Source: Exophiala sp. HKRS030 (lineage: Eukaryota; Ascomycota; Eurotiomycetes; Chaetothyriales; Herpotrichiellaceae). Taken from it: a DNA stretch of 64,000 bases. Below, in pieces: positions 33,486 through 44,580 of this stretch (the stretch's first letter is position 1; each line of letters opens with the position of its first letter). The stretch covers positions 3,100,001 through 3,164,000 of the forward strand of contig JAHWDD010000004.1 in NCBI GenBank assembly GCA_023897205.1. The letters run 5' to 3'. Below the pieces are notes generated by a model. It was given only the letters and a program-made list of their open reading frames with translations, was not told the origin of the DNA and made no database searches. The position numbers and the translations under genes were made by a program.

Positions 33486-36049
33486 ATGGCATCATACGAA
33501 ATCCGACCCTCTGGCGAAGATTCATCTTCTGGTTCAGGATATTCCACAACATCGACCCTTGTGCCTGAGTTTCACTCTTCGTCGAATGAAGCCCGTCGAC
33601 GGAATTTCGTGCGAGAGCCCCAAGGCACCGGCTCGTGCGACGACAATACACCCGAAGAACTAGAACAAGTGTCACTCGTGCAGAGGAGGAACTCCGTCTT
33701 TCTCGAGGTCGGACTCGGGGGCGACGATGCGATTGTGGACACAAAGCTAAAGCAAACCAACACCACCCGACCGAGACTGCAAGTTCGTTTCCGGAGTAAA
33801 ATCGACGTCTTCGAGCCAGATCCTCCTGCTTCGACCCGGGACAGTTCGTGCCCGCGCGACAGAGACAAACCACGAGAAATGCCTTTCTTCATCCCTACGC
33901 TGTCGAGACTACTATTTTTGGCGTTCGTGGTCATCCTCGTTACGCAGAGCCTCCACACGACACCGATATTGAAAGCGGATGCGAATCCCGTGGGAACGAG
34001 AAGAGATGGGTCATTGAGGGGAGACAACCTGCGACAAGGAAAGAGAGCACTGCCAGATGCGAATGTGAAAAGAGACGACAGTCCCACGGTCGTATGTAAG
34101 AGGTGGGCAGGGCAGAGTGCTCTCGTCAATGGGACCTTATACTACTATGGAGGCAGATCCACGACGACCGCCGACCAGACTAGCAATGAATGGAGTAAGT
34201 TGCTCAACCGTCGTCACGGGCTTTCTGATGCTGACAATCCGACGCAGACAACGATCTGATCGCGATCGACTTGACCAAGTCATGGCAGATTGGAACGCCT
34301 TCGATATCGGGACTACCAATCCCCAGCGGTCCTCCGGCCGTCTCACTAGGCTACCTGTGGAACTCCTACGACTCACTCTACCTCTACGGCGGCGAATTCT
34401 CAGACACTCCAGCAGAATCGCCTGTGCCGTTCTCCACCTGGTCCTACGACATCTCTTCCTCGTCTTGGACCGAACAATCTGACCCCAAAACGAGTTCTGG
34501 CGACAACTCCGAACCGGCAAACCAAGCAGTCCAACGCGCCGCCGAAGGGGCAGGAGTTTCTGTGCCCAACATCGGCCGGGGCTTCTACTTTGGCGGCCAT
34601 CTCGACGGCTACACGACCCCCGGCTGGTCTCAGTCAATCGCTCGGGTCTACATCAAAGGCCTCCTCGAGTACACATTCCCAGGATACACCAACGACGCCG
34701 TCTCCAATTCCGGCACGGCAGGCTCGTCGGGCATATACCGCAACATCACCCAGGGCGGCGTGCAGGACACGAGTGGGTTCCCAGAGCGTGCAGACGGCGT
34801 TCTCGTCTACGTGCCGGGGTACTCGAAGCAAGGCATCATTATCGGTCTGGCCGGCGGGACCAACGCGACCTTCACCCAGATGAACGTCATCGACGTATAC
34901 GACATCGCCACGTCGCAGTGGTACAAGCAGGCCACCAGCGGGCCTACCCCCGAGATACGCGTCAACCCCTGCGCCATCGCCGTGTCCGCGCCCGACGGCA
35001 CGTCGACGCAGGTGCACATGTACGGAGGCCAGAACCTCGTCCCCTACGGCGAACAAATCCAGTACGACGACATGTGGATCCTGACCATCCCGTCCTTCAC
35101 GTGGATCAAGGTCGACACGTCGAACCAGGCCACGCCGGGCCCCCGGGCGGGACACACATGCAACGTGTGGAACGCGCAGATGGTCGTGGTGGGCGGGTAC
35201 GTCGGGCAAGACCTGAGCTGCGACAGTCCGGGAGTGTACGTGTTCAACACGAGCAGTCTGAGCTGGCAGAACGGCTATGTCGCGCTCAACGCCAAGGACG
35301 ACCTGAACCGGCAGGAGAGCCAACGCGACGACGCCGCCGCCTTGCAAGGGAGCTACGGCTACGCCGTCCCTGCGGCCGTGCAGAGCGTCGTGGGCGGAAA
35401 CGCAGTCGGCGCGGCGACGGTGACCCAGCCAGCGCAGACGGCGACTCAAGGGCCCCTCGCGACCGGACAACCTTTGACCTACAGCGTCACCGCGGCCCCG
35501 GGCGCGAGCGGGACGAGCAGTCCGGCGAGTGGCGGCGGCGGGTCAGGGGGGTCTGGAGACGGGAGCAATTCCTCGAGCGGCGGAGGTGGAGGCACAAACG
35601 TCGGCGCCATCGTCGCCGGTGTCATCGCGGGCCTGTTCGCCGTTCTGGCCGCCTACCTGGGCTTTTGTGTCTGGCTGTACCGCAAGCAGCTCCGGATCTA
35701 CAAGAACCACGTGGACATGACCCAGCGGCAGCATCTGTCTGGGGACCCACGCTACATCGGCGCAGGCGCAGGTGTCGGCGGCGCCGCAAGTCAAAAGTAC
35801 TCGGACAAGAGCCAGTCGGACAGCCGAAACAGCGCGGACGACCGCTCCGGCGACGCGAGCACGACGGGCGCGCGCTCGGCGAGGGCGAACCAACTCAATA
35901 GCAACAACCCTTACCGAAACGTGGCGGGAGGTGCGGGAAGTGCCACGGCGGCGAGCAGTACGGAGGACCTGATGGCTGGACAAGAGCCGAGCTTCCTGGG
36001 GGTCGTGTTGAACCCGAGAAGGAGCTTGAGGGTCGTGAACAGGGATTGA
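33486..36049 (+). CDS. Kelch-repeat membrane protein
   Basis: Two exons (33486-34194 and 34248-36049) give 836 residues. Residues about 205-600 contain kelch-like beta-propeller blades (GTLYYYGGRSTT, NSYDSLYLYGGEF, GRGFYFGGHLDGYT, GIIIGLAGGTN, TQVHMYGGQNL, PRAGHTCNVWNAQMVVVGGY). A Gly/Ser-rich stalk follows, then a strong transmembrane helix at 688-713 (AIVAGVIAGLFAVLAAYLGF) and a polar tail of about 120 residues. A first hydrophobic segment is at 136-157 (LSRLLFLAFVVILVTQSLH). The propeller is most likely extracellular. From the first ATG this is a two-pass protein; a second in-frame ATG (Met132, AAATGCC) would instead give a signal peptide and a type I wall-sensor-like topology. Ligand and role are unknown. 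Confidence 0.82.
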
Positions 36050-36501
36050 TCGATGTTTTGGCGTCTTCGAATTGACAAACCCCCTGGATTTTGTGTATAT
36101 GAGCGAGCGTGAGCTTTCTTTTTATTTATGATTGATTATGACCTTGTGCTTTTTACACACATTTGTCTGGCTGGGTCTCGCAAGCGGGAAAACTGATAAA
36201 AAGAGGCAAAGTTGGTTTTAATAGGTAGTTATACCTCCGCACATATATAAAGGATAATGTATATGCATGGAATCTCTCACTCTCTCACTGCCCATCGCCT
36301 GCTTACAGCTACGAGTTTGGCAGGCCACCTCTTCAAATATGCTAGGGGTATCTTGTGTTATGTCTGCTTGTAGAACTCGAAGATGGCTCGAAAAGGGGTT
36401 GGCGTATCGACAGGGTCTACCATGGTGATGCAGCTGTGTAGAGTCTCGACAATATGCAGAGGTACGTCGCGGTTAACTTTCAATAATGACAAAGTCTTCA
36501 A
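36050..36501. other. Convergent intergenic region
   Basis: 3' flanks of the kelch gene and the regulator gene; AT-rich, no supported gene. Confidence 0.6.
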
Positions 36502-38935
36502 TCAATACGGTCTGAGCGGGAACTCGGCAAAGTCAAGATTGAACACTGGAAGGCGTCATCGCAGTCAGTATCAGGTCAAGATGTCTGGACAAGTTCGAGA
36601 GATGCGCAGTTATGCCCCTGGGAGCGTGGGCCTTGTGGCAGACTTACTTTCTTCAAAAGCCCCAAAAGCTTCGTCAAAGTCCTCGTCGACGTGAGTTTCT
36701 GTCCGATCGTTGTTTCGAAGTGATTCAAAATGAAGGTATGACACTATCGGCTCTCCAAGAGAAGCTTCATCTGGATTTCGGGCGTGATAGTCCGAGGCCG
36801 CCAGGATGCCGCCATGGTCTGTGGCCAGACCTGATGTTTCCATCGCCACATGAGTCATGGCCTTGGGTATGGCAGCGTGTTCCGATTGCGATCGGGGCTC
36901 CGGGCGATGAATGTCTCGGGCTTGCCTCTCGTTAAGCCTGTGAGCCACGTGTTGTTTCGGGGTGGCGTTGTCTGACAGTCGTAGAGCATTATCCATCTCG
37001 CGCTCCATGGTCTTTTTGTACAGTCTCGTCAGCATTTGATCTGTATGCCTGGCGATCTTACTCTCATCCTTGATGGCTCTGCAGGCGGAAATGATCCTGA
37101 GTACTCCAGCCTTGGCCTCGCTTGCTGTCTTACTGTATGGTTGACAAGTCGGTGCAATGCACAAGATACTGCCGGCTGTGAAGAGGTGCATAAGCACAAA
37201 CGACTGAGCAAGGTGACCCTCGAACTCAGCTACGGGAACTCGTGACATGCGTAAGGCCGCCTGTACGGACGCCCCCAGCGAGTCAGGGACGTCACTGATT
37301 GCAATATTTTCGATACTCTCTTCTGCTGGGATGGAGATTCGAAGTTTCAACAGGGGTCGACGGGCCCATACACTGGCCGCATCGTACAGGAGCTGCAGGA
37401 TAAACCCCTGCAGTCCAAGTTTTCTTCTGATATTCTTCTCTTCCGGGTTGCACCGATCAAGTTCAAGAACATTCCATGGATCATCTGCCGCCCACTGGGA
37501 AGGTTTAAAAACGGCAGGGAGATTCTCATGCCATTGCTCTAACATGACTTCTGTGCTGTTCACGACCCGAATGAGCGTCTTCAAATCCTGCACAGTGACT
37601 GGGCTTTGTAGCTGGAGAACCTTGAAACTTTCCAAAGTATGTCGGATGATATGGTACAACTCAAACTTCAAAGTGTGGTAGGTCAAAAATGTCACTTTCC
37701 GATGACTTTCCTGTAAAATCGCAAGTCTAGCTGTATCAGGAGGGAGTTCCGTATCGTCCAGGTCTGTCAGCTTCTTGAACTGTGCGAATGCAGGATCTAG
37801 CGTTGCTGGACGCCCAAAGATCATCGATGAAAATTGGTCAGACACAACCAGATGGTTCCAACAGCGATTGCTGACCTCACGGGCGATCTCACCGCCTGAA
37901 CTCTTCGCTTTATCACAATGAAGAGCCAGCGCATATGCTGTTCTCGCAGATACACCAGACACGTTCCAGGCAAAATTTGACGAGCCAAAGTAGACATGGT
38001 AGTTTCCCAATAACATGCAAATCTGGTATGCTTCAATTTTTGACTCCAACAAGACTTCGTAGAAGTGTGAGCTCATCAGCAACATCAATTCTGAGCTCAA
38101 GGATGCAGCTGTTGCCGAATATTCATGCAATAACTGGTGTCCTTTCCAAGTCTTGTCATGTTCCACACAGCGCAGGCCTAGAACTGCCACCATGATGATG
38201 AGAAGAACGTCACATAACTCCTCTGGCGCCCATGTCGTACGCCGAAGGATGTTTTGTGCACGACTGACAAATGATGATGGGTGGAAGAGCATAATGTACC
38301 AATGAAACCTATCGAAGTAGGCGTCCACCGCGACTGGCAAGAAGTCTTGACAGGGTAATGGCGTCGAAATGTGGTGAGGAGCCTGAGGATCTAAGGTAGC
38401 TCGTCCAGGGTCACCCGGGATGGTACCGCTGGCCGGGGAATCACTATCATCGTCTTCTCCGAGAATGATTTTCGCAAAACTCATTGTAGAGTCGTTCGCG
38501 CCGTACTGCCGTCCTTCCTCGGGGCTTGCGTCGGATCGAGTCACCATGTCTGGGCTACCATCGAAAGAGCGGAAGGAGCCAGATGTTTGAGCGAGATCAC
38601 CAGTTGAACTATAACTTGCTTGCAATGGTATGCGTGGCGTGCCATGCTGTGAAATCAGGGGAATACTCGATAGGCCTTCCATTCTGGCCCGGCGACTTGC
38701 TTCGTGATTAAAGGACCTCTTGCGCTTGAGAGGACTCTCCTGTGTTGAAGATTGTGGCTCGCATCTTGCCCCTGCTCTGACGCATAAAGTGCAGGGTTTC
38801 TCGACATCACACTAGATTCTATGGTCAGTACGTGAAGGTGACAACAGCGACAAAAGTGGCACATACTCTCAATTTTTGCCTGCGGCATCGATCACAGGCC
38901 CATGCAGGTCTGCTGGATCGCTGTGTCTGATCCAT
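36502..38935 (-). CDS. Zn2Cys6 transcription factor with fungal-specific TF domain
   Basis: Three exons (38935-38867, 38811-36648, 36545-36502) give 758 residues. The zinc cluster is CDRCRRQKLR then CDVEKPCTLCVRAGARC, with Cys 14, 17, 24, 30, 33 and 40 (x2, x6, x5, x2, x6 spacing). It is split by a 55-nt intron just before the third Cys and followed by a basic linker (KRKRSFNHEASRRAR). The fungal_trans middle homology region spans about 150-500 (VDAYFDRFHWYIMLFHPSSF, YQICMLLGNYHVYFGSSNFA, ARTAYALALHCDK). The long frame reads through a GTAAGT donor at 36647. Splicing to 36545 replaces its end with MFNLDFAEFPLRPY, a hydrophobic-acidic motif typical of activation tails. It lies 539 bp from an MFS transporter on the same strand, which it may regulate; that is inference. 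Nuclear. Confidence 0.88.
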
Positions 38936-39473
38936 ACACCAGGCACGAAATTTTCGAATTATTCACACTTCATTAGGCGGTGGAGTTCAATCGAAGAATA
39001 AAGGGCATGATGGGCTGCTGGATATAGACTGGAGGCGATGGCGAGGCATTGTTGGCGAGTCGAGGCCGCCGGCAGTTGCTGGGAAAGCCCGGATTTCCAA
39101 GGCTAACCGAGGCCTATTTTCAACTAGAGAGCCTTGGGAGCTGCCGCCAAGTTTCTGACCTTATAGGCGCATGAAAGCCGAAGGTGAGCCTAGACTGCGG
39201 GGAAGAGCACATCGAACCACTCCAGCTTGACCCTAGTTCCCTTCTATCTTACATTACACGAAAAAGTGAATAAAACCACTACATTACTTTTGACCCCTCC
39301 TTCCTTCTGGCTTATTCTGACATCTCTGCAGACCGGCGATGACGAGCAGTAGGAGTGCTATCTAAAAAGCCAGTACATTTCAAGATACCCTATAGTTGTC
39401 TCCAGGTGATAGCCAATTGACAACAAACCGACTGATTCACGTTAATGCCCTGGATACCCCGAGTCCTGTTTCC
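38936..39473. other. Intergenic: regulator promoter and MFS 3' flank
   Basis: About 540 bp with no supported gene. Confidence 0.6.
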
Positions 39474-41337
39474 TCAAAGTGTGTACCTGAACCCGTCCAA
39501 TCCTTCAATCACTTTACCTCCGTTCATCGCTCTCTTGTTCGCTCGGTTGAATTTCCAGCTCAACCATGCGACAATGAGGACAATCAACGCGTCCGCAATC
39601 AAACAAGTCAAGATGCCGGGACGGTAGTTTGGGGCGTCTTGTGCACGGAAAACTGTCGTACCAATGATACCACCAATGCTGCCACCTCCCACGAGAGTTG
39701 CCGATGTCAATGCTCGCTTCCATTGTCCTCGGATATTGTTACTGAGTAGACTTGTCAGCACGCAGCCTTACTGCTCAAATGAAGGAGAAACTCTCGACCT
39801 ACCCTTGATAAGTGATCAAAGCTGGACAGTTGGCGTTGCCTGAGGTTCGACGTTAGTTGTTACTGTCCGACGGCTGGCACTGATACTACTCACATGCAGC
39901 GGTGGCCAAAAAGACGCCAAAGTAACGAACACCCGCGGTTTTGACGTAGCCCAAAAGGCCCAAGCCGACAATGCCTAACAAGATTCAGTCAATGCAACAG
40001 AGGGACAAAGATGCACATCATACCCATGAGAGCATTTCCAACCACGATCGGACCCCGGAGTCGCCACTTGTCTGAGAAGTACGACTCGACGTACATGATT
40101 ATTGCAGCAGCAACGTACGGGGGTGCAGTCAGACACTGGGCCGCGGCCACAGAAAAGCCCATGCCGTCTCGAAGAATGATGGGCAGGAAGTAAGCGATGG
40201 CGTACGTGTTGGTGGTGGTCAACATATACAGCCAGGCAAAGGCCCAAACCTTGCTGTCTAAGGCATTCTTGAGGTATTTGCCGACAGAAAACTTGTCCGG
40301 GTATGTGTCAGATCGGTCTTGCTCAATCCGTGCGACGACGAAGGCTGCTTCTTCTTCATTGAGAAAGTGCCAGGACTTGGGAGACTCCTCTGGGAAGTCG
40401 ACGATGATGAAGTAAGCTCCAATTGCGAGTGCGCATGTCAGAATACCCTCTATCTGAGAGAAGTCAATCAAATAATACACTTCCATGCATCACAGGACTC
40501 ACGATGAAGATCCAGCGCCAGCCAGAGAGATTGGAAACACCATCGAGCTGCATGAGTCCATACGCAAGGATGCCACCAAAACCTGAGGCCATACTTCCGA
40601 TCAGGTAGAACAAGGCATTGCGCTTTTGGAGGTCAAAGCGAGGATACCACGTACTAAGGAGGTACACACAGCCAGGGTAAACTGTGATCGTGTCGAAGGA
40701 TCCATGTCAGCAAAGGAAAAGCTTAGGCAATAAACCAGCAAATTGAGCAGGAGAGGACCGTAACTTACAGCCTGCTTCAAGTGCACCAAGAATGACTCGC
40801 AAGACGCACATGACTTCCCAGCTCGGAACAAACCCGAAACCCTATCTCAGGTCAGCATATTTACCCATTTGCAGATAGGTTTTCTGCCTCACAATCATGA
40901 CGGCACCCCAGGCAAGGACAATGAATGCGAGAAAATTACGTGGGCCCATGGTGCGGATGAATACCACTGCAGGAGCCTGAAAGATGGTATAGGAGATGAA
41001 GAAGACGAGGGAAACAATGGTATATCCATTGTTGGACTCGTTCATGTTCAGACTCTTTTGCATTCTGCAGAAATGTCAGCAATGATATGACCACGGTGGT
41101 GCATGCATACCCAGCAACTGAAGCCGCACCTAGGTTGGTCCGATCGAGAAGACTGATGCAATAGAGGCAGCCCAGCGTGACTGCAAGACGCAGGTCGATT
41201 CTCCGGACGATTCTCTTTTGCTCAGCAGGGCTGAAGCGGGAGATACGGTCCTGGTTCGAAATGCCTTTCATGGCGATCTCGACCTGGTCGTTGGACACAT
41301 GGTCGGTGCCTTTTTCATCTATCGAATGCGATGCCAT
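39474..41337 (-). CDS. MFS transporter of the allantoate/nicotinate permease type (DAL5/TNA1-like, anion:cation symporter family)
   Basis: Eight exons are inferred: 41337-41111, 41064-40893, 40841-40769, 40681-40503, 40453-40024, 39974-39894, 39839-39803 and 39741-39474. All join in phase to 488 residues. ACS-family signatures are RRIDLRLAVTLGCLYCISLL, DRTNLGAASVAGMQKSLNM, GFVPSWEVMCVLRVILGALE, AGFYPGCVYLLSTWYPRFDL, LSGWRWIFIIEGILT and NNIRGQWKRALTSATLVGGG. About 12 membrane helices are expected. DAL5/TNA1-type carriers take up small organic anions (allantoate, nicotinate, pantothenate, biotin, ureidosuccinate) with protons; the substrate cannot be read from the sequence. The start is ATG at 41337; six upstream codons open only to TTG. 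Seven introns of 46-87 nt make this the most fragmented gene after the NLR-like one. Confidence 0.9.
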
Positions 41338-42149
41338 GTCGATTGTATGCTGCAAAGTGCCCTTGGTCTGGGGACCAGAAACTGCAGTTTGGGTTGAGCA
41401 AGGGTGACCGGGTTCGACATCTGGGGATTGTGGGAGAATGTATATAGATCATGAAAATGGGGTATCCACAGGAAGCCAAGATTGAGGTGGACTGAGGGTC
41501 TATTTACAAATTACCACCGGCAAAATAAGACAGGCATCCTTTCGGCGTCGATGCGATGCCACACTGGCCAATATTTCATCTTGGCATTGCGATGAAGCCC
41601 CGTTCCACCGGACGTCCACCGGACAGACATACACTTCCGTCCTCCGAGTTCCTATACTCGCCCTCATTCTCGAGCGGACCAACCGGAGACCCCAACTATG
41701 GAGTCCCCGCAATGTACTTTGCGACATGATACTGGGCAAACCCTCTGACGATGACCCTTGTCGGCCGGTAGTTGGTTCTTTTCATCAGGAAGCAGACTGA
41801 GTAGAATCATACCATGGCTTCTAATGTGACCCGCATCCCAGTCTCGTGGCACCGTACTCCACGGCCTACTCCTCTCAAAATTCTTCCGAGACGCTTCCCT
41901 CGTCGACAATCAGCTACTTTAGGAAGCTCGTTGTTTTTCAAGGCACCCATGGAAAGCGAGACCATGAATGGAGTTTCCCCGGTGCAGCTACTGCACCCCG
42001 CCTCGCTGCCACCATGTTTGCAAAGTTCACAGACGGGTTATATGTAGCATGTCTGCAAGCATAACCTGTATGGTGCCCACTTCAACTCTTCCACTTTCTT
42101 GTCCGACATCGCCTCGTCCACCTTCCAGAGCGTTTCTGAACCTCCGACA
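41338..42149. other. Divergent promoter region
   Basis: About 810 bp between the MFS gene (minus) and the carboxylesterase gene (plus), which could be co-regulated from here. No supported gene. Confidence 0.55.
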
Positions 42150-43970
42150 ATGAGAAGCACGGTTCTCTGGGCTACCCTGCTTTTTGCTGGCAGTGCTAGC
42201 TGTGCGCCTGCTTCAGGTCTCCCCGTAGTAGATCTCGGGTACGAGCTACATCAAGCAACATTCAATGTCAGTAGAGTGCGGCGAGCGACCGCGATATAGA
42301 ATCCATTCATTAATTATGATATTCAGGATTCTGGCCAATACTATAACTTTTCCAATGTCCGATACGCAGCACCTCCAGTTGGAAAGCTTCGATTCTCTGC
42401 GCCCGTCGCGCCTAGCACCAACGGCCCCAAGGTTTTCAACAATGGTTCCAGAGCTGTAGCCTGTTTTCAGGCTATACCAGCTTGGACAGTCTATTCTGCA
42501 AGTTGGATTGCTAATGGCACTGCCGCTTTCAATATCTCTGCTGGATATCAGGTTCCTCCCCTACCACTACCGCCACCCGTCCAACCTACCGCCAGCGAGG
42601 ATTGCTTATTCCTCGATGTTATGGTACCAAAAGCTGTCTTTGATACAGCAGGCAAAGGACCCGGAGTGCCGGTGTAAGTGAATACCATAGTTGTGAAGTG
42701 CTCGACTATGTTGACCGATAGAACAGAATGGTATGGATCCACGGAGGTGGATATACGCTTGGGTCAAAAACACTCTACAGTCCTTCTGCAGCAGGTCTGA
42801 TCAGAGCCAGTCAGGCCCAAGGCGGACCCGGCATAATCTGGGTTGCTATGAACTATCGACTTGGAAGTTTTGTATGCTCAGGTGCCTTGCTCCTTGACTG
42901 CCTATGCTGATATCTCCGGCTAGGGATTTCTCTCCGGACCAACATTTGAAAACTCTACCGGAACTGCAAATGCAGGCCTTTTCGACCAGCGTCTCGCCCT
43001 TGAATGGGTGCAGCAAAACATTGCCAAGTTTGGTGGCAACCCAGACCAAGTCACTGTTATAGGAGAATCGGCCGGCGGTGGCAGCACAATGCACCAAATC
43101 ACTGCATTTGGCGGATCCAGAGGCAAGGTACCTTTCCGTCGAGCCATAGTGCAGAGTCCTGGTTTCCAGATGACGCCCAGCAAGAAGCTACAAGAATCCA
43201 TCTACCAGTCCTTTTTGACCGCTGCAGGGATCACCACACTGGAAGAAGCACGCAATCTCACGACAGCTGAACTTCAGCTCGCAAACTACAACCTCGTTGG
43301 GAATTCCAAACCTTATGGCTCCTTCACCTTTAACCCTGTCGTGGACGGGATCTTTGCGCCCGCGCTACCTGGCCAGCTTCTTCTGCAAGGACGTTTCGAT
43401 AAAACACTAGAGGTCATGGCCGGTCATAATCTGCAGGACGGCCTTGGATTCATGGATCCATTTGCCCAGAACGAGACTGCGTTCGAAGCCGACCTGCGTG
43501 TTTACTTTCCCACCATCTCGGATGCTGTCGTCAATTACATTTCGGAGGTACTGTATCCTCCCAAATTCGACGGTTCTGTCGGTTACACGACGCCCACCGG
43601 ACGGAACGATTTATTGGTTACGGAGGCCTTCTTCTCGTGCAGTACAAACTATTTGGCGCGAGCATATAACAACAAAGTTTTTAATTATATGTTCACTGTT
43701 CCACCGAGCCTTCATGGGGATGACGTTCCCTATACATACTTCAATGGGCCAAATCCTCTGGTTAAGAATGATACCCTGGCGATCATTATGCAGAAGTATT
43801 TTACAACCTTTGCGATGAAGGGCAATCCAAACGCACCTGGGCTTCCCCCTTTTCTGTCATATGGTCCGCATGCGACGGTTCAGAATTTGAATCTGACCTT
43901 TATAAATCAGACGGTTGACAATGCTGCAAATAGGAGGTGTCTGTGGTGGCAGAAGGGATTATATGCTTGA
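42150..43970 (+). CDS. Secreted type-B carboxylesterase
   Basis: Four exons (42150-42266, 42327-42673, 42727-42871, 42924-43970) give 551 residues. The signal peptide is [20 protein letters not shown]. The alpha/beta-hydrolase (carboxylesterase/lipase type B) motifs are the oxyanion loop [12 protein letters not shown] (about 157-168), NYRLGSFGF spanning an intron, and the nucleophile elbow [11 protein letters not shown] with Ser252. SEDCLFLDV appears as [15 protein letters not shown] likely acid residue lies near FNPVVDG, and the His near [13 protein letters not shown]. The enzyme hydrolyses carboxylic esters outside the cell; candidates include lipids, feruloyl esters and mycotoxin esters. 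Length is normal for the family (500-570). Several Asn-X-Ser/Thr sites (NFS, NGT, NIS, NST, NLT) fit a secreted glycoprotein. Confidence 0.9.
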
Positions 43971-44580
43971 TCCTATTAGTCGATTGTGATGATGGTAGGA
44001 CCTGAACTGTCTAATATGCACATTGTTCGAAAATCGAAAACAGATCTCGCAGTAGTGTCTCCAATCAAAGACATACTGACATCTATCCAAAAGCCTCTGG
44101 TAGTGAATATTGTATTGTGTCTCTCTTTACAGCATACTTTGTCCTGAGAAGGTAGTAATGCGAAACACGATCATATTGACAAGATGATATTGAATAATGA
44201 CATAACCTAGATCGGTACCTACAGGGCGTTCTATATACGTCGTACGGAATATGTCACGCCCCTTTACGCGTTTCTCTCACGCGTCTCAATTGAATAACCC
44301 CATGATGTCATTGAATTGGGTTATCTTATCTTAGTCTCTTGGCGTTCTAATGATGCTCCTTCACCCATGCTGTAGGCGAGTGCCTGGTCAATACAGAGTT
44401 TCGAACTTGTCTCACAAGACTTGGATATGATGCCTGCGCATCCCATGATTGCATGTGTTACCATTTTGTCTACTCTCCTGTAAGCTAGGGGGACTTTAGA
44501 ATGGAATTTCCCAGTGGGAGTCAATAGATGCCTCATACACAAGAGCATTCTCATCTTACTACGACTCGTTGCACACAGCG
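43971..44580. other. Intergenic between carboxylesterase and ceramidase
   Basis: About 610 bp. A potential stem (AATAACCC near 44293 pairing with GGGTTAT near 44327) may be incidental. No supported gene. Confidence 0.5.

Noticed and set aside
34634..35901. Long frames on both strands across the kelch gene (34634-35470 minus, 34918-35901 plus)
   Set aside because: They are His/Arg- or Arg/Gly-rich shadows of the kelch exon; the kelch frame has coherent blades, stalk and membrane helix.
44290..44335. Stem-loop resembling a bacterial terminator
   Set aside because: Eukaryotic context, short arms and a long loop; probably incidental.
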